Below are positions 18,356 through 26,947 of a DNA stretch of 64,000 nucleotides, in pieces. Numbering within the stretch: the stretch's first letter is position 1; every line of letters begins with the position of its first letter. The position numbers and the translations under genes were made by a program. Source of the stretch: Micavibrio sp. UBA6147 (GTDB lineage: Bacteria > Pseudomonadota > Alphaproteobacteria > Micavibrionales > UBA1664); contig DIUX01000001.1 of NCBI GenBank assembly GCA_002423185.1, positions 465-64,464 of the forward strand. Direction: 5' to 3'. A model generated the notes under the pieces. It searched no databases, was not told the origin of the DNA, and saw nothing but the letters and a program-made list of their open reading frames with translations.

Positions 18356-18384
18356 TTGACTTTTGTAAGGGAATAGGATATTCT
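18356..18384 (+). promoter_or_regulatory. Putative sigma-70 promoter for the FlaG-like gene
   Basis: TTGACT, 17-base spacer, TATTCT, ending 42 bases before the start codon. Good match to the housekeeping consensus; not tested. Confidence 0.5.
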
Positions 18385-18426
18385 GATAATAGATGAGTGT
18401 AATTTCGCTTATCGGGGTTGAGGAAA

Positions 18427-18888
18427 ATGATTGAAGCAGTAAAGTCAACTTTGACGCAGGCATCGCTTGCCAAAGCGTCTGTAGAGCAAAACTCTGCCGC
18501 CAAGTCGTTCTCGGCTAATCCGTCGAGAATACAGGAGGTAGCGGAAGCGCCCTACGTTAGCCCGACCGTTCGTGTGGACGTCGCGACTAAGGTCGCTATT
18601 CTTGAATTCCGCGAATCGGACACGGGCGATGTTCTTATTCAGGTTCCGTCCGAGCAACAGATTCGGGCCTACCAGTCACGCAAAGCCAGACAAGACGCAG
18701 AACTTGAGATTGAATTGTCTCAAGGAACGCAACAATCGTCTGCTCCTGCACAAGGTGTCGCGCCATCCGCATCCGGCGAGCAAAAAGTTTCCGAAGTGCA
18801 GATCCAAAACGAAGTTCAGGCCATCTTGAACACGCAAGGGTCGGGTAATTCGAAAGCCATCGCCGAGGCGTCAACAACGCAAGCCTAA
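18427..18888 (+). CDS. FlaG-like flagellar protein
   Basis: 153 aa. The core RVDVATKVAILEFRESDTGDVLIQVPSEQQI resembles the FlaG-type signature (a strand, then D-x-T/G-x-V-x-x-Q-[IV]-P). FlaG proteins influence filament length in other bacteria; that role here is inference. The N-terminus (~45 residues) and the C-terminal Gln/Ser/Ala-rich tail look disordered. The ATG at 18427 is chosen because GAGGAAA precedes it closely; a TTG nine bases earlier is also open. Own promoter and terminator; divergent from fliF. Confidence 0.55.
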   Translation: MIEAVKSTLTQASLAKASVEQNSAAKSFSANPSRIQEVAEAPYVSPTVRVDVATKVAILEFRESDTGDVLIQVPSEQQIRAYQSRKARQDAELEIELSQGTQQSSAPAQGVAPSASGEQKVSEVQIQNEVQAILNTQGSGNSKAIAEASTTQA

Positions 18889-18919
18889 TGGGCTTTCCGG
18901 ATTAAATAAGTCGTACGAT

Positions 18920-18943
18920 AAATCTGCCCCGCTGGGCAGATTT
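18920..18943 (+). terminator. Rho-independent terminator after the FlaG-like gene
   Basis: AAATCTGCCC / GGGCAGATTT with a 4-base loop and a following T run to 18947. It also marks the left edge of the AT-rich DUF262-HEPN island. Confidence 0.9.
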
Positions 18944-18953
18944 TTTTATGTGT

Positions 18954-19478
18954 CTAAATTTTAATGATTTCCGAGTATACGGTTCGCAGTATAGGGAAAA
19001 TTTTATTCAAGCTATTTATATAGTAAGATGGTGCAGAATATGTATGTGTATATTTTGTATAGGTGTGCGCGCTTCTGTTTCTGTCTATTTTGAGATTCGA
19101 TAATTCAGTTACTAATGTCTCAAGCACTCTTTTTTTTATTAGTACGTTTTCTAGGCTTTGAGATTTATGTATACCTATTGCAGGTATTAGCATTTTTTTG
19201 ATGAAATCGTCCTCATATTGGAAGCTAGATGTTCTTCCGATGATGGTCTTATCGAAATATTTTTCGTAGTTAAAAGAATGTTCGCTTTTGTGATCCAGCT
19301 TACTTTTTGTCGCACGCTTTGCAATTTTATCCATGCTTTCTTCAATCCAGCCGCAGTATTCTATTAGGGCCAGTTTAGAATACATAATGGGTTCTATCGC
19401 GATAGGAGATCGCAGTGCTTCAGTGTATTTATTGTCTAGAAAACTCAGGTTTGTGTGGATTTCTTTTTTTATAATCAC
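18954..19478 (-). CDS. HEPN-type RNase-like protein (MAE_28990/RiboL-PSP-like)
   Basis: 174-aa, AT-rich gene encoding an alpha-helical, lysine-rich protein. Near the end of the fold is RNRSAH (R133 to H138), which matches the RNxxxH (Rx4-6H) active site of HEPN ribonucleases. The overall pattern, with EYCGWIEESMDKIA in an early helix, resembles HEPN domains of the MAE_28990 / RiboL-PSP groups. It starts with GTG seven bases after the DUF262 stop, so translation is probably coupled. Family members act as RNases in toxin-antitoxin and anti-phage systems; that role here is inferred. It ends close to the terminator of the FlaG-like gene. It could instead be a short structural HEPN partner without RNase activity. 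Confidence 0.65.
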   Translation of the reverse strand: MIIKKEIHTNLSFLDNKYTEALRSPIAIEPIMYSKLALIEYCGWIEESMDKIAKRATKSKLDHKSEHSFNYEKYFDKTIIGRTSSFQYEDDFIKKMLIPAIGIHKSQSLENVLIKKRVLETLVTELSNLKIDRNRSAHTYTKYTHTYSAPSYYINSLNKIFPILRTVYSEIIKI

Positions 19479-19484
19479 GGTTCG

Positions 19485-20591
19485 TCACGCAAAAATTTCA
19501 GTTGCTCTGTTTAGCCGATTGACCACTTTATCCTTCGCGGCCAATCCTTCTTTTAGGGCGTCAACAGAGAAGAGCGCATCATTTCGTAATTCTTCATATT
19601 TTTTCTTTAACGATGCGTTATCAAGATTTTTAACTATTTCAATGTTGCGGGCTATGCCAACAAATAATGCTTCTGTCGTCGCTTTGCTTTGCCTTTGGAA
19701 TTCTTGGCCATCTAAAATGTTGTTGTAAATAATATGGAGGGTTTCTCGCACAGGGGAGAATTCGTTTTGGATTTGTTCATATTCTACATGTCTGTATTTT
19801 CCCATAAATTCATTTAGATAGGAGGATAGTTTTCCACTGTATGACTCATAGGAAGAATAGTGGGCGATGATTCTCAGCAGAAGCTCTTCGTACATAAATC
19901 TGTATGTTTTGTTTTTTTCTAAGCCAAATAGGTTTCTAAATTCCTCTAGTCCCACTATTTCCTTTAGATAGGAATTGAATTTACCTGAGTAGATGCAGTT
20001 TCGGATTTCTTGGTTACTTAGCTTATTTCCTTGCGTGTTAAGCCTATGGAAAATTGTGAAGAGGTACTCCATGTGCGCCTTTTTGCTATTGTCGCATCGA
20101 AGTACCGTAATGGGGATGGTAAGATTCTCAATCCTTGAGTAAAGGTTCTTGTTCTTTTCTCTTATGTATTTTACGGTTCTGCCTGAAATATGGGGGTCAA
20201 TATCGTCTAAATCGGACAGTTTCCATTCGTTTTCTGATAAGAATCGTATAATCGTAGAAATACGTTGCAGGCCGTCAATCATAAGTCGTGTGTCGGTATT
20301 GTAATCATAGCTGATGCACATGCTTGGGATTGGAAGCTGTTTAACTAAGGAATCAATAAACCTAGTTTGTGTCGCTGGTGACCAAACAACATCTCTTTGG
20401 AAATCGGGATCAATAATTAGTTGTTTATCTTTGTGCATACGCACTAGATCTGAGCATGAGCGTAGCTCATTGAAGGCGACAATATCGTTGGGTGGCTGCT
20501 CATTATAGTTGTCTTGATAGCCCAAATCGTTTTCTGCTTCGTCTATCATACGAAGCATTTCATCAATATCATCTGTGCTAGTTTTGGTCAT
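19485..20591 (-). CDS. DUF262 domain protein (GmrSD N-terminal-like)
   Basis: 368 aa. The ParB/DUF262 fold is clear: IDPDFQRDVVWSPATQTRFIDSL at 60-82 and the signature IDGLQRISTI with DGLQR at 106-110. In GmrSD, SspE and related defence proteins this domain hydrolyses nucleotides or senses DNA modification and controls a nuclease. Here the C-terminal part is helical without an HNH/DUF1524 nuclease, and the neighbouring HEPN gene may supply the effector. The gene is AT-rich with many AAA, ATA and AGA codons, unlike the flagellar genes on both sides, which suggests transfer. Promoter likely in 20592-20670. Confidence 0.85.
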   Translation of the reverse strand: MTKTSTDDIDEMLRMIDEAENDLGYQDNYNEQPPNDIVAFNELRSCSDLVRMHKDKQLIIDPDFQRDVVWSPATQTRFIDSLVKQLPIPSMCISYDYNTDTRLMIDGLQRISTIIRFLSENEWKLSDLDDIDPHISGRTVKYIREKNKNLYSRIENLTIPITVLRCDNSKKAHMEYLFTIFHRLNTQGNKLSNQEIRNCIYSGKFNSYLKEIVGLEEFRNLFGLEKNKTYRFMYEELLLRIIAHYSSYESYSGKLSSYLNEFMGKYRHVEYEQIQNEFSPVRETLHIIYNNILDGQEFQRQSKATTEALFVGIARNIEIVKNLDNASLKKKYEELRNDALFSVDALKEGLAAKDKVVNRLNRATEIFA

Positions 20592-20680
20592 AATTATAAT
20601 GTGCTCCTTACTTGAGATCGATACTATACTAATTTAATATCGTGGCTAGAAGCAACAACCCCGCCGTCGGCGTTCCGACA

Positions 20681-20713
20681 AAAAACGGCTCACTTTAATA
20701 GAGAGCCGTTTTT
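20681..20713 (-). terminator. Terminator of the flbT-flaF operon
   Basis: AAAAACGGCTC / GAGCCGTTTTT perfect 11-bp stem, 25 bases after the flaF stop. It forms the right edge of the DUF262-HEPN island. Confidence 0.85.
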
Positions 20714-20737
20714 GGGAATTATGTGCGCGTGTGAGGC

Positions 20738-21220
20738 TTATGCCGAGGTCGGCATAAAGCCGCCGCCTTTTTCGCCGCTTGGTTCATTGCCGGATTCGGG
20801 GGCGGAGGGCGCGGAGGCGCCGGCGGCTTGTGGGCGCGTGTTGAGGCCCGCCGCGATTTCGCGGTTAATGTCGATGAGAACGAGAAGTTTTTCCGGTTCC
20901 GGCGCCGCGAGAATTTGAATGGTGCGCTTGAAGATGAAGTTGCACAGACTCACGATGTTGTTGCGCAGGGCAAGGGGGCGGTCGTCGGGGTTTTCGAGGG
21001 CTGTATCGAAAAACACCGTCCAGAGCTTGCGGTTATAGGTGAGGATATTGTCGACATCCTCCGGCGTTGCTTCGCTCCAGCGGTCGTGAAGTTTTTGCAT
21101 TTCGGCGGCGGATTTGAGCAAAAGATTGGCTTCGAGTTCACGCTGATCAGGCGTTTCTTTCTTTTGCTTGTCATAGACACCCGCTGCTTTTGTGTAGGGG
21201 TTGTTACGATCTTGTGACAT
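20738..21220 (-). CDS. flaF: Flagellar biosynthesis regulator FlaF
   Basis: Alphaproteobacterial flagellin-secretion factor. Residues ~8-120 show the FlaF pattern, with YTKAAGVYDKQKKETPDQRELEANLL and LWTVFFDTALENPDDRPLALRNNIVSL. In Caulobacter FlaF is needed for flagellin export and is countered by FlbT; both occur here as an overlapping pair (17 bases). At 160 aa it is longer than the usual ~110-120 because of a Pro/Ser/Ala/Gly-rich C-terminal tail. Ended by a strong terminator. Confidence 0.93.
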   Translation of the reverse strand: MSQDRNNPYTKAAGVYDKQKKETPDQRELEANLLLKSAAEMQKLHDRWSEATPEDVDNILTYNRKLWTVFFDTALENPDDRPLALRNNIVSLCNFIFKRTIQILAAPEPEKLLVLIDINREIAAGLNTRPQAAGASAPSAPESGNEPSGEKGGGFMPTSA

Positions 21221-21596
21221 TGTCTATGAGCTCCTTTTCATATTCGATAAGCTGTCTTGTTTCTTTGAGGGCTTTGTAATAGGCGCCTTCGAGAATGCGT
21301 TGGCTTATGTCCGCGAACATGAGGGCTGTGCTCGGCGCGGCTTCTTGGACTTCGCGAACCGCATGGAAGTAATTATCGAATAATTCCGTCGGGTCATGGG
21401 CGAGGTACATAAGCTGGATAATATAGTAAACACGTTTGCACGGCGTGTCGGCGTCTTCTTCCTTGAGGACGTCTTTTTCCCGCAGGATCGGCGCGTCGCC
21501 GTCAATGTGCAATCGGGTGCGCTGGTTATCATTGGTGATGATCGCATTTCCGATGATCACTTTTTCCCGCGGCTTCAGGTCAATTACGAGTGCCAT
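21204..21596 (-). CDS. flbT: Flagellar biosynthesis repressor FlbT
   Basis: 130-aa RNA-binding regulator that controls flagellin mRNA stability or translation in alphaproteobacteria. Typical start LVIDLKPREKVIIGNAIITNDNQRTRLHI, then LREKDVL and RVYYIIQLMYLA. First gene of flbT-flaF; it overlaps flaF. A sigma-54 element lies 37-52 bases before its ATG, so it is probably an FlbD target. The flagellin gene is directly upstream on the same strand. Confidence 0.95.
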   Translation of the reverse strand: MALVIDLKPREKVIIGNAIITNDNQRTRLHIDGDAPILREKDVLKEEDADTPCKRVYYIIQLMYLAHDPTELFDNYFHAVREVQEAAPSTALMFADISQRILEGAYYKALKETRQLIEYEKELIDNVTRS

Positions 21597-21632
21597 GTGT
21601 CCATTCTTTGTTGTTCTATAACTCTATTATAA

Positions 21633-21648
21633 TGCAAAAAACGTACCA
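21633..21648 (-). promoter_or_regulatory. Sigma-54 promoter of flbT-flaF
   Basis: On the minus strand: TGGTACGTTTTTTGCA, with GG and GC ten bases apart, a close match to TGGCACG-N4-TTGCA. The predicted transcription start would be about 25-30 bases before the flbT ATG. Confidence 0.75.
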
Positions 21649-21815
21649 AGACAAAGGCGCATTTTCATAGACAGCTTTGGAGAATAGAAAAAGCGCGTAA
21701 CGGGTTCGCCAAGGGTGCACATATCGAGGCCACACAAGTGACCAACGATCGGCGGGGGCAAGGAGTTCCGCGACGGGTAAAACCGCGAAGGGCAAAACAT
21801 CGCGGGCAAAAGAAA

Positions 21816-21838
21816 AAGGCCGGTGTTCTACCGGCCTT
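21816..21838 (-). terminator. Terminator of the flagellin gene
   Basis: AAGGCCGGT / ACCGGCCTT with a 5-base loop; on the minus strand it is followed by a T-rich tract. 50 bases after the flagellin stop. Confidence 0.9.
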
Positions 21839-21887
21839 GATCTTATGTGTTTTCTTAAACGGAGTATTCTTCCGTTTGTTGCGATTA

Positions 21888-23570
21888 TTAGAACAACCGC
21901 AGAACCGACTGCTGGGACTGAGAAGCCAAGGACAGAGCGGTAACACCGAGCTGTTGTCTTGTCTGCAAGGCCAGCAATTTCGCGCCTTCTTGGTTCGGGT
22001 CGGCAACGGTGAGCTTGTCGGAACCGGCTTGCAGTTCGTTGATCAAGTCGTTGGTGAAGTCTTGACGTGTTTGGATAACGGCAAGGTTGTTCGCCAAGGA
22101 TGAACCGAAGCTCCGGATGCTTTCCGTCGCGGCACGAACTTGGTTGATCGACTCGGTGATCGTCACTGAGCGAGCAAAGTCCGCTTTCTCGAGGCCAAGG
22201 CCAGAAGACGTGAAGTTCACACCCTCAACGGTCAACGAGCTGTTACGGTTTTCGTTGAAGAACGTTGTGAGGTTGTCGTCGTTCAGGAGGTTCGTTCCAC
22301 GGTAGTTAGAGTCTTCCACCAACGTGTCGATCTGTTCAAGGATCGAGTTATAGTCGGTTTCCAAGCTCTGCAAAGCAGCCGCAGCAGTACCAACAGCATA
22401 CACGCGGTCTTCAGCGGTCTGTGTTGCACCGATCGGGTCAAGGTTGGCACCACCGAAACCGAGGTTGGCTTCCGTTGTACCGTCGTTACCAATCACCCCG
22501 ACGCCGATTGTTTTCGTATCGGCAGAGATTGCCTTAATCGAGAACTGGCCGGTTGCGTCGTCAAAGCTGGCTTTGACATAGGTGTTGAGCTGGCTGTCGT
22601 TGTTGATCTGGTCGACCACATCCTGAACCGTCAGCGAAGCGCCGGCAGCAGAGGTGAGGTTGATGGTTCTGACGGTATCATCGTTAATTTTGATACGCAG
22701 GTCATCGGCAACGTTGTCCAGACCTTCAAACAAGGTCGCACCGGTTGAGTCGGTAACACCGCTCAGCAATGTTGATGCATCGGCAAGTTCCGTGGAGCTC
22801 TTATAGAACGCAACGGATGTCAATGTATCGCCCGGGACGACTGTTGCGGCAACAACGTTGTTACCGGCACCATCGACCTCGGTGCTGAAGAACTGGTCAA
22901 GACCCAAACTTTGCAAACCGGCTGTAACGGATGCTTCTGTCGTTGCGCCACCAAGGGTGATGGAGTCGATACGGAAGGCTTTACCGGTTGTGCTCTTGAT
23001 CTCGAGTTGACCTTTACCGTTCACAGACGCAACAATTTCACCATCACGTGTGTTGGCAAATTGGTCGGTGATCTCAGCAGCAAGACCTTGGATAGAATCA
23101 CCGGAGTTGATGGTGATCGTTTCTTGGATCGAGGCGCCGTCGATATCTGTCGTCGTAATAACGAAGCTATCGTTGTTGTTGATCGTGGCAATGTCAGTGA
23201 GCTGTTTGTATTGTCTCAAATCCACAGAACCCACGATTTTGGCTTCTGAGTTAGCAGAAGACAGAGCGTCGCGGGCTTGCTGCGCAACGGAGTCAGCTTG
23301 CTCAACCAATTTGGTGAGCGACTTGATCCCTTTGTCAGCCGTTTGAATCGTGGAGATCGACTGACCAATACCGTCCAAAAGACGGCTAAGGTCACCCGCA
23401 CGGTTTTTCAAACTGGCAGATGCGAAGAAGGACTGAGGATTGTCGAGAGCGGAGTTAACCTTCAAGCCGGTTGACAGAGCTTGTTGAACTTTGTCGATGT
23501 TGCTTTGGGTGCCTTGAAGGGAGAGAAGGTTCGTGCGTAGCGCAGAACTGAGAACGATATCATTAGACAT
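21888..23570 (-). CDS. Flagellin
   Basis: Filament subunit, 560 aa. The N-terminal D0/D1 region is conserved (ALRTNLLSLQGTQSNIDKVQQ, then LKNRAGDLSRLLDGIGQSISTIQTADKG), and the C-terminus has the matching helix ending QQSVLRLF. The ~300-residue centre is Thr/Ala/Asp/Gly-rich and is the variable, surface-exposed part. This is about twice the size of the Caulobacter flagellins. AGGAAAGGAA precedes the ATG. Upstream is a CtrA-type box; downstream a terminator and then flbT-flaF. The TPR-glycosyltransferase gene next door suggests that the filament is glycosylated. Confidence 0.95.
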   Translation of the reverse strand: MSNDIVLSSALRTNLLSLQGTQSNIDKVQQALSTGLKVNSALDNPQSFFASASLKNRAGDLSRLLDGIGQSISTIQTADKGIKSLTKLVEQADSVAQQARDALSSANSEAKIVGSVDLRQYKQLTDIATINNNDSFVITTTDIDGASIQETITINSGDSIQGLAAEITDQFANTRDGEIVASVNGKGQLEIKSTTGKAFRIDSITLGGATTEASVTAGLQSLGLDQFFSTEVDGAGNNVVAATVVPGDTLTSVAFYKSSTELADASTLLSGVTDSTGATLFEGLDNVADDLRIKINDDTVRTINLTSAAGASLTVQDVVDQINNDSQLNTYVKASFDDATGQFSIKAISADTKTIGVGVIGNDGTTEANLGFGGANLDPIGATQTAEDRVYAVGTAAAALQSLETDYNSILEQIDTLVEDSNYRGTNLLNDDNLTTFFNENRNSSLTVEGVNFTSSGLGLEKADFARSVTITESINQVRAATESIRSFGSSLANNLAVIQTRQDFTNDLINELQAGSDKLTVADPNQEGAKLLALQTRQQLGVTALSLASQSQQSVLRLF

Positions 23571-23630
23571 GATAATTTCCTTTCCTAGGAGTTTAGATAA
23601 TGCTGCCTATTCCTTGGCAACATACTTCAT

Positions 23631-23661
23631 ACTATACCATAGATTCTTAACAAATGGTTAA
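23631..23661 (-). promoter_or_regulatory. CtrA-type box and -10 element before flagellin
   Basis: On the minus strand, TTAACCATTTGTTAA (23661-23647) fits the full CtrA site TTAA-N7-TTAA, including the preferred TTAACCAT half. Ten bases further is TATAGT (23636-23631), a good -10. In Caulobacter, CtrA boxes that overlap the -35 position activate flagellar genes. No sigma-54 element was found here. Confidence 0.6.
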
Positions 23662-23796
23662 AATTTTTGCGCTCGGGCGTTGTTTTTTATGAGATTTTTG
23701 CGAAATCTTGGCTTTGTGCGCCATAGCGGGCAATCAACAAAGCCGCCGAATTTTCATATCTTCCACACAAGGGGCATCATAGCATAATGAGAGCCG

Positions 23797-26700
23797 TTAT
23801 TGTGTAAAATTCACCCGCGCCATGGCGGTGGATATGGCTAATCGTTCATGCAATAAGGCGGCCAGTAATGCTGCGTTTGATTCGCTCAGGGGCGGCGTTG
23901 CTTCGGCGGTTAAAATCTCGTCCATACGGCGGCGGAGCTGTGCCGCGGCATCGGGGGCGGTATAGGACAAAGGGTGCAGCAACCCGAAGCCAGCGGTTAA
24001 GGCGCCCATCTTCGGCGTGTTGCCCTCAAAGGCGATGAGGGGCGTGGCGGTGCAATAGGCGGCGATGGAATAATGGAAACGCCCACTCACCAACAGGCGC
24101 GCCCGCGCCAAATGGGTGATCCATTCATCAAAGCTCTGCGCCTCAACCAAGTCCCACAGGCCGGTGTTTTGGCCTTGTGCGCCATGTGCGCCGATCTGGG
24201 TGGTCAAATGGTGAAGAAACGCGGCGTCATCCAGCGCCGCATCGCGCGGCGCACCAAGCAACACAACGGGGCGCAATCCGGCCTCGGCACATGTGTCAAA
24301 CAAGACGCGGGTGATCGCGCCGTCCTGCGCCGAAAATGCGGATGAACCCGCGATCATAACCGTGTTGTCCGGCGTGGCCTTGAGGTCGGCGAGCCGGTCG
24401 GCATAGTGATGCCCTATATATAAGGGCAGGCAATCAAATCCTAAATCGGCTTGAATCCCGATCTGTTTTAACAATTCCTGCGATAACGGGTCGCGCACAA
24501 CAATGCGGGCGGCGGTGTCATAGACCTTTTTATACAGCGTGCGAATGACGGGGTTGTCGAGCGCCGCGCCGCCCTGCGGAAAACAGGAATGATTGATGAT
24601 ATGGACAGGCTTGCCCATGTGATGCCCCGCGAGATAGGCGAGGTATAAGAGTTTAAGGCACATCGGACTGGTGCCGTGAATCGTGCCTTCGCCATTGATA
24701 TAGACAATATCGGCGGTTTCAAGGTGGCGATAGAGGGTCGGGTTTTGCGCTCGCCATTGGGCGCGGAGCAAAGGCGAGTCAAACGCATCGGTGTTTTCAG
24801 GCGGCGGCGCGGTTGTCGCGGCAATGTCTTGATGTAAAATCGGGGTCAGATCGGCGCTTTGCCCGATATAGTGGCGCAGCGCCATGCTGGTGCCGTAACA
24901 GCCCCAATGATACCAATTGCCCGTGTCGTTTAGAAGAACTGCGCTGGGCTTGGTGGATTGCGGCGCTGGTTCAGGTAAAGGTGCAGGCGGCGTGTCAGCA
25001 AAGCGGTTGCCGGCTTTTATAAAGTGGCTGAGGTCTTCCTGCGCAGCTTGGAGAGCGCTTTGCCATTTATTGGCTGTGGCGTCTTGCCGGTATAGGCGGA
25101 TCGAGCCGTACCACGGCGCGTATGACCCGCTGCGTCCCCATCTCCAATCCGGCAAATCATGCAAAAACACCATGCACGGAACGCCGAGCGCCCCCGCCAT
25201 GTGAACCGTCGTGTTGTCGATGCTGAGGATAAGATCGCACGATGTAATCAGGGCGGCCATGCCCGCAAGATCGTCAAAGACATTGAGGCCCGCAAGGTCA
25301 ACAACGTCAAACCCTAAGCCTTGAAGACTCGCGACATCCTCCGCCGACGGATTATATTGCAAATTGACGATCCGCACGGGGCGGTCTGTGGCGTGTTTAA
25401 TAAAGGCAAAATCGGCGGGGGTGAGGCTGCGCAGCGCGCCGTTTTCTGGATTGCTGCTGTACCATGACAGGCCGATGGTGAGGGTGTCGCCGGACGCGGG
25501 CGGTATGGCGGTTCCCCCTTTCGGGGCGTTAAGATAAGGCGCATCGGCGCTGGGGATGCTGGCCTTGGTCGTGTTGAAAACGGCGGGCAAGCTCATAAAG
25601 GATATATAGGTGTCAAATTTGGGGGCTTTGGCGTGGGGAATGTCGCTTGTTTCCATGAAATGCTGAATGCCCTCGACGCTGGCGCGCAGCAAGGGCAGGA
25701 GCTTGGCGGGCGCTTCGACGATGATGGCCGCATCGGGATGGGCGGCGCGGATGAGAGGCAAATACCGCGCCATGCACACTGTGTCACCAATGCCGTAATC
25801 GGCGTAGACCAATAATGCCCGTTCGCCCAGCGCCGCGCCGTCCCATTGCGGCTTGCGGGCGGGGATGAGGGGCTTGAGCGAGTCTTTGTGGTTACGCCAT
25901 TCGAAATGCGGCCAAGCCTCCCCGTACCGCCCCGCAGCGAGCAAACAGATGCCTTTATTATGGTGCGTCGCATGGGCGGCGGGGGCGTCGTACAAGGATC
26001 GGTCGTAACATTCAAGCGCACGGTCGAGCCGTCCGGCGGAATATTCCATCATGCCAAGGGCGTTGTATAGCATGGGCAAACGGGCATAGAGCGGCGATTG
26101 TTTATTATTCTCGGCGTTTTCAACATGGGCGCGCAGCATGGCGGCGGCTTGTTCGAACGCCCCCGCATGTTTCAGGCTCTGTGCCTTCATGATGATGAAA
26201 TCGACGGCATCGGGCGTGGCTTGCAGCACCGCATCACACAGCCGCCCAAGCGCGGGATAATCGGGAATGTCGCCAAGAATATGGGCGTGGAGCAAGATGT
26301 TTTCCGGCGCGTTGCGGGCGACCTCGGGCAAGGCGGCAAAAACGTCCAAGGCTTTGGCGGCTTGTCCGGCCTTGCGCAGGGCAATGATGTAATTGGCGAC
26401 AAGATCGGGGTTTTGCGGGGCGATGGCATAGCCATCGGCCAAAACGCGCAAGGCTTCGCCGAGTTTGCCTTGCCCGATGAGCGCCGCGCCCAGCAATTGA
26501 TGGTTCACCACATCATCAGGGGCGGCCTTGAGGGCGCGTTGCAGCATGGATGTGGCCTGAATCGGGTCTTTGGCGGCAAGGGCGATGGCGGCGAGTTGTT
26601 GCAGCGCCGCCACATGGTCGGGGTTGGCGGCGAGCGCGGTGCGAAAGAATTTTTCGGCATTGGCGGTGTTGTTCAAACGGGTTTGGATGATTCCGAGCCC

Positions 26701-26844
26701 GCACCACGCATCGGCATCGCCTTTGTTTTGTTGCAATAACGCAGCATAAGCCGCATTCGCCGCCGCCAAATCGCCGCTTTGATACAGGGCGTAGGCATGG
26801 CTGTGCGCGGCGGAGAGGAAGGGGGTTGCCTGTTGTTTTGTCAT
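23797..26844 (-). CDS. TPR - glycosyltransferase - pyruvyltransferase-like fusion (FlmG-like)
   Basis: 1015 aa with three visible parts. Residues ~10-310 are TPR repeats (AYALYQSGDLAAANAAYAALL, WCGLGIIQTRLNNTANAEKFF and more). About 330-620 resembles the GT-B type domain found in TPR-glycosyltransferases (LLVYADYGIGDTVCMARYLPL, then LSIDNTTVHMAGALGVPCMVFL). About 645-1000 resembles polysaccharide pyruvyl transferase (VLLNDTGNWYHWGCYGTSMALR, YINGEGTIHG, LVSGRFHYSIAAY). Caulobacter FlmG (TPR + glycosyltransferase) modifies flagellin; the position directly upstream of flagellin on the same strand supports a similar role. The third domain is unusual. Its activity, transfer of pyruvate or something else, is not shown. 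Confidence 0.75.
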   Translation of the reverse strand: MTKQQATPFLSAAHSHAYALYQSGDLAAANAAYAALLQQNKGDADAWCGLGIIQTRLNNTANAEKFFRTALAANPDHVAALQQLAAIALAAKDPIQATSMLQRALKAAPDDVVNHQLLGAALIGQGKLGEALRVLADGYAIAPQNPDLVANYIIALRKAGQAAKALDVFAALPEVARNAPENILLHAHILGDIPDYPALGRLCDAVLQATPDAVDFIIMKAQSLKHAGAFEQAAAMLRAHVENAENNKQSPLYARLPMLYNALGMMEYSAGRLDRALECYDRSLYDAPAAHATHHNKGICLLAAGRYGEAWPHFEWRNHKDSLKPLIPARKPQWDGAALGERALLVYADYGIGDTVCMARYLPLIRAAHPDAAIIVEAPAKLLPLLRASVEGIQHFMETSDIPHAKAPKFDTYISFMSLPAVFNTTKASIPSADAPYLNAPKGGTAIPPASGDTLTIGLSWYSSNPENGALRSLTPADFAFIKHATDRPVRIVNLQYNPSAEDVASLQGLGFDVVDLAGLNVFDDLAGMAALITSCDLILSIDNTTVHMAGALGVPCMVFLHDLPDWRWGRSGSYAPWYGSIRLYRQDATANKWQSALQAAQEDLSHFIKAGNRFADTPPAPLPEPAPQSTKPSAVLLNDTGNWYHWGCYGTSMALRHYIGQSADLTPILHQDIAATTAPPPENTDAFDSPLLRAQWRAQNPTLYRHLETADIVYINGEGTIHGTSPMCLKLLYLAYLAGHHMGKPVHIINHSCFPQGGAALDNPVIRTLYKKVYDTAARIVVRDPLSQELLKQIGIQADLGFDCLPLYIGHHYADRLADLKATPDNTVMIAGSSAFSAQDGAITRVLFDTCAEAGLRPVVLLGAPRDAALDDAAFLHHLTTQIGAHGAQGQNTGLWDLVEAQSFDEWITHLARARLLVSGRFHYSIAAYCTATPLIAFEGNTPKMGALTAGFGLLHPLSYTAPDAAAQLRRRMDEILTAEATPPLSESNAALLAALLHERLAISTAMARVNFTQ

Positions 26845-26947
26845 GCTGGTTGAGCTTTTCTTGTGGACGGCGAAGCAGGCCTATCATAACGGATTTGAAC
26901 AAAAACGAACACCCCCTCCCTCCGCCATCATCGTGACGGCAATTTTT

